DNA of 64,000 nucleotides from Aspidapion aeneum. Its lineage: Eukaryota > Arthropoda > Insecta > Coleoptera > Brentidae. The position numbers were made by a program, and so were the translations under genes. Shown piece after piece: positions 36,231 through 46,919 of the stretch. The stretch covers positions 144,758,155 through 144,822,154 of the forward strand of contig OY755038.1 of assembly GCA_963576565.1 (NCBI GenBank). Direction: 5' to 3'. Under the pieces are notes generated by a model that was given only the letters and a program-made list of their open reading frames with translations, made no database searches and was not told the origin of the DNA. The first letter of the stretch is position 1; each line of letters starts with the position of its first letter.

Positions 36231-37610
36231 TTGGTTTGGTTTGGTTTGGTTTGGTTTGGTTTGGTTTGGTTTGGTTTGGTTTGGTTTGGTTTGGTTTGGT
36301 TTGGTTTGGTTTGGTTTGGTTTGGTTTGGTTTGGTTTGGTTTGGTTTGGTTTGGTTTGGTTTGGTTTGGTTTGGTTTGGTTTGGTTTGGTTTGGTTTGGT
36401 TTGGTTTGGTTTGGTTTGGTTTGGTTTGGTTTGGTTTGGTTTGGTTTGGTTTGGTTTGGTTTGGTTTGGTTTGGTTTGGTTTGGTTTGGTTTGGTTTGGT
36501 TTGGTTTGGTTTGGTTTGGTTTGGTTTGGTTTGGTTTGGTTTGGTTTGGTTTGGTTTGGTTTGGTTTGGTTTGGTTTGGTTTGGTTTGGTTTGGTTTGGT
36601 TTGGTTTGGTTTGGTTTGGTTTGGTTTGGTTTGGTTTGGTTTGGTTTGGTTTGGTTTGGTTTGGTTTGGTTTGGTTTGGTTTGGTTTGGTTTGGTTTGGT
36701 TTGGTTTGGTTTGGTTTGGTTTGGTTTGGTTTGGTTTGGTTTGGTTTGGTTTGGTTTGGTTTGGTTTGGTTTGGTTTGGTTTGGTTTGGTTTGGTTTGGT
36801 TTGGTTTGGTTTGGTTTGGTTTGGTTTGGTTTGGTTTGGTTTGGTTTGGTTTGGTTTGGTTTGGTTTGGTTTGGTTTGGTTTGGTTTGGTTTGGTTTGGT
36901 TTGGTTTGGTTTGGTTTGGTTTGGTTTGGTTTGGTTTGGTTTGGTTTGGTTTGGTTTGGTTTGGTTTGGTTTGGTTTGGTTTGGTTTGGTTTGGTTTGGT
37001 TTGGTTTGGTTTGGTTTGGTTTGGTTTGGTTTGGTTTGGTTTGGTTTGGTTTGGTTTGGTTTGGTTTGGTTTGGTTTGGTTTGGTTTGGTTTGGTTTGGT
37101 TTGGTTTGGTTTGGTTTGGTTTGGTTTGGTTTGGTTTGGTTTGGTTTGGTTTGGTTTGGTTTGGTTTGGTTTGGTTTGGTTTGGTTTGGTTTGGTTTGGT
37201 TTGGTTTGGTTTGGTTTGGTTTGGTTTGGTTTGGTTTGGTTTGGTTTGGTTTGGTTTGGTTTGGTTTGGTTTGGTTTGGTTTGGTTTGGTTTGGTTTGGT
37301 TTGGTTTGGTTTGGTTTGGTTTGGTTTGGTTTGGTTTGGTTTGGTTTGGTTTGGTTTGGTTTGGTTTGGTTTGGTTTGGTTTGGTTTGGTTTGGTTTGGT
37401 TTGGTTTGGTTTGGTTTGGTTTGGTTTGGTTTGGTTTGGTTTGGTTTGGTTTGGTTTGGTTTGGTTTGGTTTGGTTTGGTTTGGTTTGGTTTGGTTTGGT
37501 TTGGTTTGGTTTGGTTTGGTTTGGTTTGGTTTGGTTTGGTTTGGTTTGGTTTGGTTTGGTTTGGTTTGGTTTGGTTTGGTTTGGTTTGGTTTGGTTTGGT
37601 TTGGTTTGGT
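36231..37610 (+). repeat. (TTTGG)n array, about 276 copies
   Basis: 1380 bp of TTTGG in which I see no variant unit. The unit has no stop in any frame on either strand, which produces several long but meaningless ORFs (FGLVW and NQTKP repeats). Confidence 0.97.
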
Positions 37611-37650
37611 TCATTGGCTTATCGTCAAAAATCATGTCCCGTGGGATAGT

Positions 37651-37803
37651 TCTACTAGGTTCGGTGCAGTTCGGTTCGGTTCGGTTAGATTCGGTTTGGT
37701 TCGGCTAGGTTTGGTTCAGTTTGATTATGTTTGGTTAGGTTCGGCTAGATTCGGTTAGGTTTGCTTCGATTCGGTTCCGTTCGGTTCGGTTCTGTTCGGT
37801 TTA
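37651..37803 (+). repeat. Degenerate mixed pentamer tract
   Basis: TTCGG, TTTGG, TTAGG, CTAGG and TTGCT-like units in irregular order, lying between short unique pieces. It looks like an older, decayed edge of the arrays. Confidence 0.8.
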
Positions 37804-37849
37804 GGTTAGATCCCACGATATTGTAATCGTCTTTTAGCCTGTTAGTTAT

Positions 37850-38354
37850 TGTTCGGATTTCATCCTCAATTTATTAGCTAAATAAGTTAGAATTTTTTGT
37901 TTATTTTATTTCGTTTTATTATTTAAATTATAACTATAAAATTACGCCTAATAATACAAGAAACATTTATTTCCCGCGCCGCGACTTTTATTTAAATTTC
38001 TCGTGTATCCAATGAAAGGACTAGAGCGAGCACAGGAAGAGCCCTCTGGTGGCGAAGAAATGCAACGTAAAAACGGCGCAAGAAAGTGCGCATGAAACTG
38101 ACACTTGAGAAAAGAATGTCAAGCTAACCGCGCGCGGAGTGAAAATAAAACTTCAACATTCTAAGAAAAACTCCGTCTAAAAAGTGCCAAAACGTTCTCT
38201 AAACCCAACCCGCAGTTTGTTCGACTCAGCATATGGACATTACAAGACTGGTAAGTGTGAGCTCTGTCCTCGCTATTTTTTTTCTATATTTAAAACGTTA
38301 CGCAAATCTAAAATTGATACTTATCAGTTGGTAGTGGACCTATATGCTAGTTCA
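37850..38354 (+). repeat. 5' LTR of BEL/Pao element
   Basis: 505 bp. It contains a 162-bp segment (37870-38031) absent from the other LTR. The shared part includes a GC-rich GCGCGCGGAG patch. A 70-codon frame across its end is not a gene. Confidence 0.94.
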
Positions 38355-38357
38355 TAT

Positions 38358-38367
38358 TGGTCCTTCG
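38358..38367 (+). other. Primer-binding site, tRNA-Tyr-like
   Basis: TGGTCCTTCG, three bases after the LTR, complements a 3' end CGAAGGACCA as in eukaryotic tRNA-Tyr. The match stops after ten bases. The tRNA assignment is from memory of that tRNA and is tentative. Confidence 0.6.
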
Positions 38368-38777
38368 CAGCCATAGATGCTCAAAATTTCTTTTAAAAAA
38401 TAAAGGTTTCTGCTAATTAAAAGCATTTTCTTTTACCCTAATTAAAATTATAGTACTATCTTTGTCCCACACATTGCTATAAATTTTTATTTAATTTTTA
38501 TATTTTCGCCCAAATAAATTCAAGGCCGCGCTCGACGCCGGCAAAAAACATTTTTTGTGGGGAATTCCGAGTTGCAATTTTTTGTGGTATATTCCTATTT
38601 CTTAAGGTGTTTCCCAAGGAATTTATAAACAAACAATCTAAGCTGGGGATTCCGTTTTTGTTTTGATATTTATAAACACTTTTTATAGGGTGTTTCCCGA
38701 ACGCTTTTATATACGTTTGTATTGGGTGTTTTAAAAATTAAAAGTCGCTTTTCTAGTTACCTATTTAAGCCGTTAAA
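38368..38777 (+). other. 5' leader of BEL/Pao element
   Basis: Untranslated 410 bp between primer site and gag ATG. The motif GGTGTTTCCC occurs twice (about 38607 and 38689), with GGGTGTTTTA near 38725. No gene. Confidence 0.7.
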
Positions 38778-40560
38778 ATGGCTAACGTAGGAAAAATCAA
38801 ACAGCATAAAGTCTTACGGACAATGGCCTGTAACCAAATGATAGAACTAAAAGCTCTTGCTGATCGTATTGGTGAAAATGAGCACACAAAAAGGCAGTTT
38901 ATGTCCATGTGCATTCATTACGATCAAATTGAATCAGATTTTCGCAAAAATCATCAAAGCCTTTTAACTTTACTCGCGCTTTCAGAGGCTGATAAAGTCT
39001 TAACCGAGGAAGAATCAGTACGCACACAGTTTCAATTTAATGCTTCTTATGTACGCGCTATTTTCGAAAATTTGGATGAAAGCCAAACGGGGTCAGAACC
39101 TCAAGGGGCGTCTTCTGCATCTCAGAGAAAATCATGCAATGTCAGACTCCCTAAGATTGAGATTCCGACCTTTTCAGGTGATCCAAAAACTTTTAGATAT
39201 TTTCGAGACGTTTTTAAATCTCTTGTACACGAAAATTCTGATCTCGAAAATATTAAAAAATTTAACCACCTGCTTTCAGCCTTCTCAGGGCCACCTAAAG
39301 ACCTGGTTCAGTGTACTCCTTTGGAAGCTGACCTATACTCAAACGCTTACCAATCATTAATGGATCGCTATGACGTCCCCAGACTTATAGCATTTGCGCA
39401 TCTTAAAGCCATTGAAAACGCTCCTTACGTAACCAATTGTAAAGACGCAAAGTCACTTCGCACTCTAATTGATATTTTTTCTGAAAATCTATCTGCGCAA
39501 AAAAGCATGAAGTTTCCTGTAAATGAGTGGGACTTCCTTCTATTTTATATGTTATCTAAGCACTTAGATGATGATACTATAACTCGTTTTGAATTCGAAG
39601 AAAATAAAAGCAGCAAAATTATCCCCAAATTTGATTCTCTAAAGATATTTGTTCTTAATCAATGCAACGCCCTAGACGCCATAGAGTTTTCTACATCAGT
39701 CAATTCGAAATCAAATTATTATTCTAACCCGCAATATAGAAAATCCAAACCGCCTGCGCAAGCAGTTCATAATTTCAGTCCAAAACCGCGATCAAATTCT
39801 TTCTTTACCGCACCAAGTGCCTCTCGCTCGACTCAAAATAACAATTTTGTTCAGAATCCATTCCCTTGCTGTGGTCATTCTGATCACACGATCTATAGAT
39901 GCCAAGAATTTCATAATAAGTCTCCTCAAGATAGATTTAATTTTGTACGGCATAATGGTTGGTGTACCAACTGTTTGAGTCAAGGTCACCGCTATAAGGG
40001 GTGCAACTCTACCCATTTATGTCGTTTCTGCAACGATAAACACCACAGGCTTTTGCATCATGACCGCACTAATCAAAATAATGATCACTCTTCGCACTCA
40101 CAATCTAGTCCGCCGCAAGCCACATCGCCAAACCAAACCACTCAGCAACCCCCATTTTGTGGAGTAAGTTCTATTCCTATCAACAACACCCTCTTATCAA
40201 CCGCTATAGCTGAAATTTCTGACAAATATGGTAATTATCATAAAGTAAGGCTTCTTTTAGACAGTGGCTCTCAGCTAACATACATTTCTGAAAATTGTGT
40301 TAATAGACTCGGATTAAAAAGGTTCGATTGTTCTATGTCTATTTATGGCTTAGGACAAATGAGTCAACACACATCAAAAGGAGGTGTTTCATGCACTCTT
40401 AAACCTGTGGCAAAAGATATCCCCATTTTTTCGATAGACGCCATTGTAATGGCTGATCTTTGCCCAATGTTACCGATCGCTTCTTTTCAAAAAACTTCTT
40501 GGCCGCATATTTCTCAGCTCAAGTTATCAGATTTAAATTGGCATAAAACATCACCTCCTA
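38778..40560 (+). CDS. gag: BEL/Pao Gag and protease, intact to a frameshift near 40556
   Basis: ATG at 38778 opens the longest genuine ORF of the window (632 codons; the last ~40, to 40676, are out of the true frame). Residues 1-110 are an N-terminal helical region. A Gag core follows (LPKIEIPTFSGDPKTF to about residue 290, the DUF1759-type domain of BEL elements), then a Ser/Gln-rich linker. The zinc motifs come next: an altered first finger (PCCGHSDHTIYRC), a perfect C-X2-C-X4-H-X4-C (CTNCLSQGHRYKGC) and C-X2-C-X4-H-X4-H (CRFCNDKHHRLLH). The A17-type protease has its catalytic DSGSQ with Asp at residue 495. Near 40556 the frame shifts, and the protease end (LLIGANLYP) continues in the next frame. 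Gag and the protease active site look functional. Confidence 0.92.
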
Positions 40561-41673
40561 CTCATAGGTGCGAATCTTTACCCCTATATTCTCCAACAGG
40601 GTCGTTTGTCAGGCCAACCTCACGAATCTGTAGCTTTAGAAACTTCATTTGGCTGGGTTCTCTCGGGAAACATTGAGCCGTCCATAAAAAATTTTAGCTT
40701 TTTATATTTTACGCACTCTCAAAGTGACCCCTTGTCACTGGAAAGAACTATGCAAAAGTTCTGGGAGCTAGAAGAGTTGCCAAGTATCTCTTGTCTCTCT
40801 CCCGATGAAAAATTGTCTGAAGAAATATTCTCTAAAACGCATATTCGCACCGAATCTGGCCGTTATCAGGTTTCCTTACCGTTTAAGAATAAGTCAGAAC
40901 CGCAATTTCAAAGAGATGAATCCCGAATTCCCGCACTTCGTCGATATTTCATGCTAGAAAAAAGATTATTATCAAATTCAGATATCTACAAAAAATATAT
41001 TGACTTAATTCAAGAATATCTAGACTTGGAATATATCGAGGAAGTACCCAGTAACTCCAACCCCTCTACTTCTTACATAATCCCCCATCATTGCGTAACA
41101 AAGGGGGACTCTATACTTTTAGACTTTCAGCGCATAATATGGCGTTTTTCGCCAAACGAGCAACTAAAGGAATACCGCTGGAAAAGAATGATCTTCGGTC
41201 TGTCTAGTTCGCCATTTATTGCTAAAAGAGTGATTGTTCAATTGGCTGAACATGAAAAATCTCACTACCCCCGAGCATATGAAGTTCTAAAATCCTCAAT
41301 TTATATTGGCGACTGTATCACAGGCTGTTTTTCAATTTCTGAGGCTATGCTGGTCCGTGACGACCTTATAAATTGTCTAAAAACAGGTGGGTTTGACTTA
41401 AGAAAATTTAGCAGCAATAAATTATCTTTTTTGTCTGATCTTCCCGAGTCGCATATTCAATCAGGTTCTCTTAATTTTGACGATGATTCTGCTACAATAA
41501 AAATTCTGGGCCTTCGATGGCAACCATCTAGTGATGTTTCTGACTATTCTATTCAAACCTCAGATAATAATTTGACTTGCACAAAAAGGGCAATATTAAG
41601 CCTTGTTCGCAAAACTGATTATCCAAACTCTCTGGATGGAGGGTTTAGACTGGGACTCTATCCCCTCTGCTGA
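40557..41673 (+). pseudogene. pol: BEL/Pao protease end, linker and reverse transcriptase with core deletion
   Basis: Continues from gag-pro in another frame: LLIGANLYP, then VALETSFGWVLSGN and FWELEELPS, the usual linker, then RT entry at PHHCV (about 41088). Directly after TKGDS the text jumps to LLDFQRI and EYRWKRMIFGLSSSPF. The region that should hold the Lys/Arg-Val-Val-Phe segment and motif A with its catalytic Asp, roughly 80-90 residues judging from the decayed copy at 1-470, is missing without a frame change. The active-site box, FVDD in that copy, reads YIGD at 41302-41313, so the first Asp of the pair is Gly. Both changes abolish polymerase activity. The frame ends near 41600 where a further deletion shifts it. 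Confidence 0.9.
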
Positions 41674-42212
41674 AACAGTAGAACGCTGGACAAAATTCAA
41701 AGAACAATTGTCCGCTTTATCACAAATTGAAATTCCCCGCCAAATGACGCTTATCAGCACAAAAACTCAGTGCTATCTAATAGGTTTTTGTGACGCTTCA
41801 CAGCGTGCAATTTCTTGCGTAACATATCTCCGATTTTTTGATAAAATTACAGGCATGTTTCAGACATTCTTTGTAATGGGCAAAAGCAAAGTAGCTCCTA
41901 TTAAAAAACAGTTATCTATACCCAGGCTAAAGCTCGAAGCCGCATTGATGGTGACCCAACTTATTTCTGATGTCACTGAACTTTTTAAAGACAAGCTTCA
42001 AATTGAAAATATATATGTTTTTTTCTGATTCAAGCATTACCTTATATTGGATAAACAGTCCTCCCTATAAATTTAAAACATTTGTTGCGAATCGAGTCTC
42101 CCGAATTCAATAAATTCTCCCTCCTTCCATTTTTTATCACGTAGTATCAGAATCGAATCCCGCCGACTGTGCTTCGAGATCCCTTCTTCCGAATGAAATT
42201 TTAAACTGCAGC
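41603..42212 (+). pseudogene. pol: BEL/Pao RNase H region
   Basis: After a deletion-frameshift near 41600 the frame continues with FAKLIIQTLW and GLDWDSIP, then a CDAS segment (GFCDASQRAISCVTYLR) corresponding to the first RNase H Asp, and KSKVAPIKKQLSIPRLKLEAAL. At about 42020 an extra base in a T-run shifts the frame again (SDSSITLYWI continues in the next frame). An in-frame TAA lies near 42110 (after VSRIQ). The piece SESNPADCASR leads to integrase. The RNase H would remove template RNA; this one is split. Confidence 0.85.
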
Positions 42213-43589
42213 TTGTGGTTTAAGGGACCTCAATGGTTAAAAAGGTCTAAAGATGACTGGCCAAAATCTATAGATATTAAAGTAGATAAGGAGCTAATCT
42301 CCTGTGAAGAAAAAAACTATCTCTCTTTCGCTGCCTTTGTGAAAGACCCTAATTGCTTCGAAAATTTAATAAACAAATTTTCTTCACTGACAAAAATTTT
42401 AAGAATCGTTACTTATATATTACGTTTTATCAAACTTTTACGCCGTAAGAAAAATCCATCAGACTCTAACTTACCTAAAATTATTACTCTTCAAGAGTTA
42501 GATAATTCTTTGTTCATGCTCATAAAATTCATTCAACACAAATCGTTTTCTGAAGATATTGAAAATCTTACCGCTAAAAAGCTGCCTGTTAAAAATCTTC
42601 GAAAACTAGGTGCTTTTCTGGATGAAAATGGTATCCTTCGCGTCGGCGGGCGCCTAGTCAATTCAAAATTACATTATGACCAAAAACATCCTGCTATTTT
42701 GCCGCGAGATCATCGCCAAACCACCCTTGTTATTGAATATTACCACAAGGTCTATCTGCATCCAGGAAAACACACCCTCCATTTTCTTTTTTTACAGCGT
42801 TTCTGGATTTTGTCTGCGCGACGCGCAATAAACTCAGTAGTTTTAAACTGCAGAAATTGTTGGATTCTTAACCCCGGGCCCTATGAGCCTGGTCCCATGG
42901 ATAATTTACCTACTCTTCGCGTATCTCAAATCAAACCCTTCAGTGTCGTGGGTATATACTACGCAGGCTTTTTTACGACAGCTCTATCAAAAACCGGCAA
43001 TCCCAAGACTTCAAAGTCTTATGTCTGCATTTTTAAATGTTTTGCAACCACTGCAACTCACCTAGAAATAGTCTCGGATCTTAGTTGTGAAGCTTTCTTG
43101 GTAGCACTACGAAGATTCACTTCGCGTCGTGGTAAAATTTGCAAAATATTCTCCGATAATGCAACTTGCTTTACGGCTGCGGAAAAACAGCTACGAGATA
43201 TGTTCAAAACCTCAGTCGAATCCCAACATATCGAATGGCATTTCCAACCACCTTCTGCACCCCATTTTTCAGACTTGGCAGAAGCAGGGGTAAAATCTTG
43301 TAAGACCCATCTCCATAGGATTATCGGCGAACAAATTTTAACATTTGAGGAGCTTTATACTGTCATTGTGCAGATTGAGGCTCTTCTGAACAGTAGACCG
43401 CTTTGTCAAGTCTCTACAGACCCTCACGACTTTTCAGTGCTTACGCCTGGGCACTTCTTGACCCTCGAACCTCTTTCTGCTTTACCCGATCATGATTTAA
43501 CGCATCTTAAATTAAACCGCTTAGATAAGTGGCAGTTGTTACAGCGAATGCACCAGGACTTTTGGTCAAGGTGGAAAACGAGTACCTGA
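42213..43589 (+). pseudogene. pol: BEL/Pao integrase, first catalytic Asp replaced
   Basis: A 458-codon frame starting within the segment LWFKGPQWL that precedes BEL integrases. It has a zinc-binding part (HPGKHTLHFL ... CRNCW), then the core. Where BEL integrases normally read VGxDYAGPF, the sequence is VGIYYAGFF, so the catalytic Asp is Tyr (TAC at 42957-42959). The second Asp is present in FSDNATCF (usually SDNGT). The catalytic Glu is present in LAEAGVKS (usually LWEAGVKS). The frame then ends wrongly at 43587 after FWSRWK because of a shift near 43575. With a changed DDE triad this enzyme should not integrate DNA. Confidence 0.9.
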
Positions 43590-43801
43590 ACACATTACAA
43601 CAAAAGGGCAAGTGGTTAGAACCTTCTTCTCGCTTACCCGAAGTTGGAACTCTAGTACTAATTAAAGCAAATAATATTCGACCTTCTAACTGGCCATTAG
43701 GCCGAAGTTCCGCGTTACATCCTGGCAAGGATAACATTTGTCGTGTAGCGACTGTGGTAACTAGTCTAGGGACTTTTAAGAGACCCCTAGTAAAATTATA
43801 A
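43576..43801 (+). pseudogene. pol: Integrase C-terminal domain (DUF5641-type) of BEL/Pao element
   Basis: Continues integrase in the next frame: EYLNTLQQKGKW, LPEVGTLVLIK, NWPLGR, HPGKDNICRVATV and RPLVKL then TAA. These are typical of the domain closing BEL/Pao polyproteins. It ends 45 bp before the polypurine tract. Confidence 0.88.
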
Positions 43802-43845
43802 CCGCTACCCTTTGCAAAATCTGAATGAAAGAAATTACTTTCTTT

Positions 43846-43857
43846 GGGGGTGGAGCA
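43846..43857 (+). other. Polypurine tract of BEL/Pao element
   Basis: GGGGGTGGAGCA ends directly at the 3' LTR start TGTTCGG. Confidence 0.82.
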
Positions 43858-44200
43858 TGTTCGGATTTCATCCTCAAACAGGAAGAGCCCTCTGGTGGCG
43901 AAGAAATGCAACGTAAAAACGGCGCAAGAAAGTGCGCATGAAACTGAAACTTGAGAAAAGAATGTCAAGCTAACCGCGCGCGGAGTGAAAATAAAACTTC
44001 AACATTCTAAGAAAAACTCCGTCTAAAAAGTGCCAAAACGTTCTCTAAACCCAACCCGCAGTTTGTTCGACTCAGCATATGGACATTACAAGACTAGTAA
44101 GTGTGAGCTCTGTCCTCGCTATTTTTTTTCTATAATTAAAACGTTACGCAAATCTAAAATTGATACTTATCAGTTGGTAGTGGACCTATATGCTAGTTCA
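43858..44200 (+). repeat. 3' LTR of BEL/Pao element, 162-bp U3 deletion
   Basis: 343 bp. CTCAA is joined directly to ACAGG, which removes what is 37870-38031 in the other LTR. The remaining 343 bp differ at three positions. U3 is copied from the 3' LTR at each cycle, so this deletion should have arisen after insertion (or by recombination), because the 5' LTR still has the segment. Confidence 0.94.
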
Positions 44201-44644
44201 GTTATTTAGTTTAGACCTTCCATAAATGAAAAAAAAGTTAATATTTATTAATGTCTAGTGAATTTTAAGGACATAAAAATTAATATAATGTACAATTAAA
44301 CTAATTTTTTTTTGTGAAAATGTTGGAATCATAATTTTCTTTATTTTGTTTTGAATTTCATGCTTCTTTAAAAATTGTGCATTTTTCATAAAAGGACCAA
44401 AAAACTGACCCGATTTCAATCAGTGACATTAGTTATTTAAAGTTTTTGTTAACAGCCGATAGACGTCAGGGACCGTTTTGTTTCAGTTTGAAATGACAAT
44501 ATGCTCCTTTTGTAGCCATTTGTATGGGTTTTAAGAATTTTTCAATTTCAATTTTTTTAACAAAATATACGATTTTCCGCAATTTTTGTTTTAGAAATCA
44601 CCATAATAATAATTTTTTTTAAAAATTCAATTTTTAAAGAAAAG

Positions 44645-44666
44645 TGGTAAAACGTACCAGACCCCG
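44645..44666 (-). repeat. Dispersed repeat copy, TCTGGTACGTTTTACCAC core, inverted
   Basis: The reverse complement carries the same 18-bp core as 15108-15125 and the core at 61155-61172, preceded by GGGG. Confidence 0.75.
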
Positions 44667-44802
44667 AAAAAACAACTTTGAAAATTAATGTTTTGTTTAA
44701 TTTCACTCGTCATTCTTTTTTTCTCTTTTGTTGATGTTTGGTTGTGGCCAACTGGCCGCCCTGTGATTTAATGCACAGTATATATACTGGTTTGTTGAAA
44801 AT

Positions 44803-44880
44803 AAATCCGCGCGGAAGGATACAGCGGTTTTTCCGCGCTTTAAAAAAAAATCCGCGCGGAAAATACGGTTCATGGACGGG
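44803..44880 (-). repeat. Dispersed repeat, CCCGTCCATGAA...CCGCGCGGA family, inverted copy
   Basis: On the minus strand CCCGTCCATGAACCGTATT is followed by TCCGCGCGGA, an AT-run, GCGCGGAAAAACCGC and a second CCGCGCGGA. The first part matches 4585-4613. The doubled palindrome suggests a self-complementary transposon end. Confidence 0.7.
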
Positions 44881-45948
44881 TACCTTAACACGTAGTTTGC
44901 ATTTCTTTCCTTTGGTGTTCTGTGCTCTTAAACAACCTCGTGATTTTTCCCAAAAACTTATTTGGCGAAAAAGGGGCCCAAAACCAAAATCGACCATCTA
45001 GTACCAAGCCACCGGAAAAAAGGGTTTTTAAAAGGTAAATCCCAATGTCTCTCAAAGTTCCAACCAGATTCAACGATCCACTTGTTCCATGTGTGGTTTC
45101 AGAGTGACGTCACTACAGTGTTGTCGGTTGATTGAAAACATAAAGACTGTTGTTCGAGTTACTTTTAAATTAAGACTTCCACAATGGTACTTACGCTGGC
45201 CTTGAGGGGTTTGATGAAGAATAAATTCACACACAACCATTGTACTTCTCCAATATAATAATTAAGAAAATAACACAAGTTTTCCCAAGAGAAAAACGCT
45301 AGAAAAGTAGCAGTCTCAATTAAATTCAAGTACATCTGGCTACGTCGCTTCTGTCAAACTTCAGCTGTGTCACAGAACATATTTTCAAAACAAAACAAAT
45401 ATTCAATGTGTGAGGAAAATCGGCGAAAACTATGAAAAGCCAGTGGAAAACGCGGTGTGAAAAACAGATCAGGACTTTACTAGGATTATTGTGAGCATAA
45501 AAGTTAAGGTAAAAACCAGGACACAATTCAAGTTAGTCATCAAAACATTGATAGATTGTGTTCACTTTTACGACTGTGTTTTCCGGATTTTCCTCAAAAA
45601 GAACCATTTTCCAATGACAAAAAAAGGCACTATTAACTTAAGGCAAGATGGGACTGTGCTGAGTACAAAACCAAGTTGGCTATTTTTCTAACCGAGGCTT
45701 AAAACAATTCACAATGCAAAGTTGGCTGAAATCTGTAACCAGAACTTGTAAGCTGGCACAGAATCATGTCCAAAGGGACTATAAAGACAGAATAAGGTCA
45801 GCTTATACTCTTAATTAAGTAACCTTATATTAATTATGATTTTACTTAACCCAAAACCTAAATAAAAATAGTGAGTTATGTAGTTTTCGTTTATTATTTG
45901 TTCATATTCTGGCCTGGAATTTTTGACACGTTACACGATAGTAACTAT

Positions 45949-46520
45949 GATAAAGTTATAGAAAAAAATTAAAACACCCCAAAATTCTAATTTACTTCCT
46001 TCCCCTATAAATGTAAAGTTATGTAAAAGTAACACTGCCCACGCTAGAGATCTGAATTTTTTAAGACTGAAAGACAATATGATAAAACTATATGAAAAAA
46101 TTTAAAAACACCAACATTTTAATTTACTTCCCTCTCCTATAAATGTAAATTTATATAAAACTAACATTGCCCACTTCCAGAAACGCTAGAGAGCTGAGCA
46201 TTGGAATGCTGATAAAACCATGGGAAAAAATTTAAAAAGTCCAATATTTTCATTTACTCTCCTCCCCTATAAATGTAAAGTTATGTAAAAGTAACATTAC
46301 CCACTTCCAGAAAAGCTAGAGAGCTGAGCATTAAGCCTGATAGGAACTATGATAAAACTATAGGACAAAATTTAAAAACACAACAATTTTAATTTATTTC
46401 CCTCCCCTATACATGTAAAGTTATTAAAAGTAACATTGTGCACTATCAGAAACGCTAGAGAGCTAAGCTTTGGAAGGCTGATAGGAACTACGATAAAACG
46501 ATGGAAAAAAATCAAAAATT
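45949..46520. repeat. ~130-140-bp tandem repeat, about 4 copies
   Basis: Units start GATAAAACTAT(A/G)GGAAAAAATTTAAAA-like and carry CCTATAAATGTAAAGTTAT, CCCACTTCCAGAAACGCTAGAG and GAGCTGAGCATT. Starts are at about 45949, 46081, 46211 and 46351, with a partial unit from 46490. Copies are about 75-85% alike by eye and vary in length, so the array is old. Confidence 0.85.
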
Positions 46521-46919
46521 TAAGTAAGGCATTGCAAAAGTTTTGAACAATATTCCGCATATTTTACTACTATAAAAATTAAGTATTATCCAATTCCTTT
46601 AAAAAAGAAGTGAAATCATAACAAAAACATTTCATGTAAAAAAAGCCAAGTACGCAAAAATGGCATTCCGTAAATAGAATTGAGATAAAAGTAAAGCCAA
46701 GTTCTCCAATACAAATTTCAAAATGAAAGGTTCTTACTAGTTTGGAAATATTTTTCTAAACTTGGCTATTACGGCTGTAAATGACTCTAGTAGACTAAAT
46801 TTGTAGGGTACTTCAATAAAAAGCTGCAAAAAGGGTATATTTTTTATATTTGACATGGTAGTAGCTAACATCAAAAGCTAAATTTTCAATCGAGGATCCT
46901 CTGATTTCCGGCATCGGAA

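Larger units (their letters stand above)
37850..44200 (+). mobile_element. BEL/Pao LTR retrotransposon, complete ends, defective pol
   Basis: LTRs at 37850-38354 and 43858-44200 start TGTTCGG and end GCTAGTTCA. The flanks share a 5-bp target duplication GTTAT (37845-37849 and 44201-44205), the usual length for BEL/Pao. A primer site and a polypurine tract are in place, and gag-pro-RT-RNase H-integrase follow in BEL order on the plus strand. Only three substitutions separate the shared LTR sequence, but the right LTR lacks 162 bp. Pol has deletions, frame changes and replaced catalytic residues (see below), so this copy could move only with help from another element. Confidence 0.95.
44206..45948. 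other. Non-coding interval
   Basis: No protein-like frame that persists. It holds copies of two dispersed repeats (44645-44666 and 44803-44880). 45100-45700 has mixed base composition and several 60-66 codon frames on both strands with no recognisable motif; I do not call them genes. Confidence 0.55.

Noticed and set aside
33912..37758. Very long ORFs (up to about 660 codons) encoding FGSVR, FRFVS, FGLVW, NETKR or NQTKP repeats on both strands
   Set aside because: They are translations of stop-free pentamer arrays, open in several frames at once, with no start context and no protein domain.
43507..43968. 153-codon minus-strand ORF over the BEL 3' end
   Set aside because: Antisense to the integrase C-terminal domain and polypurine tract, and it runs into the LTR.
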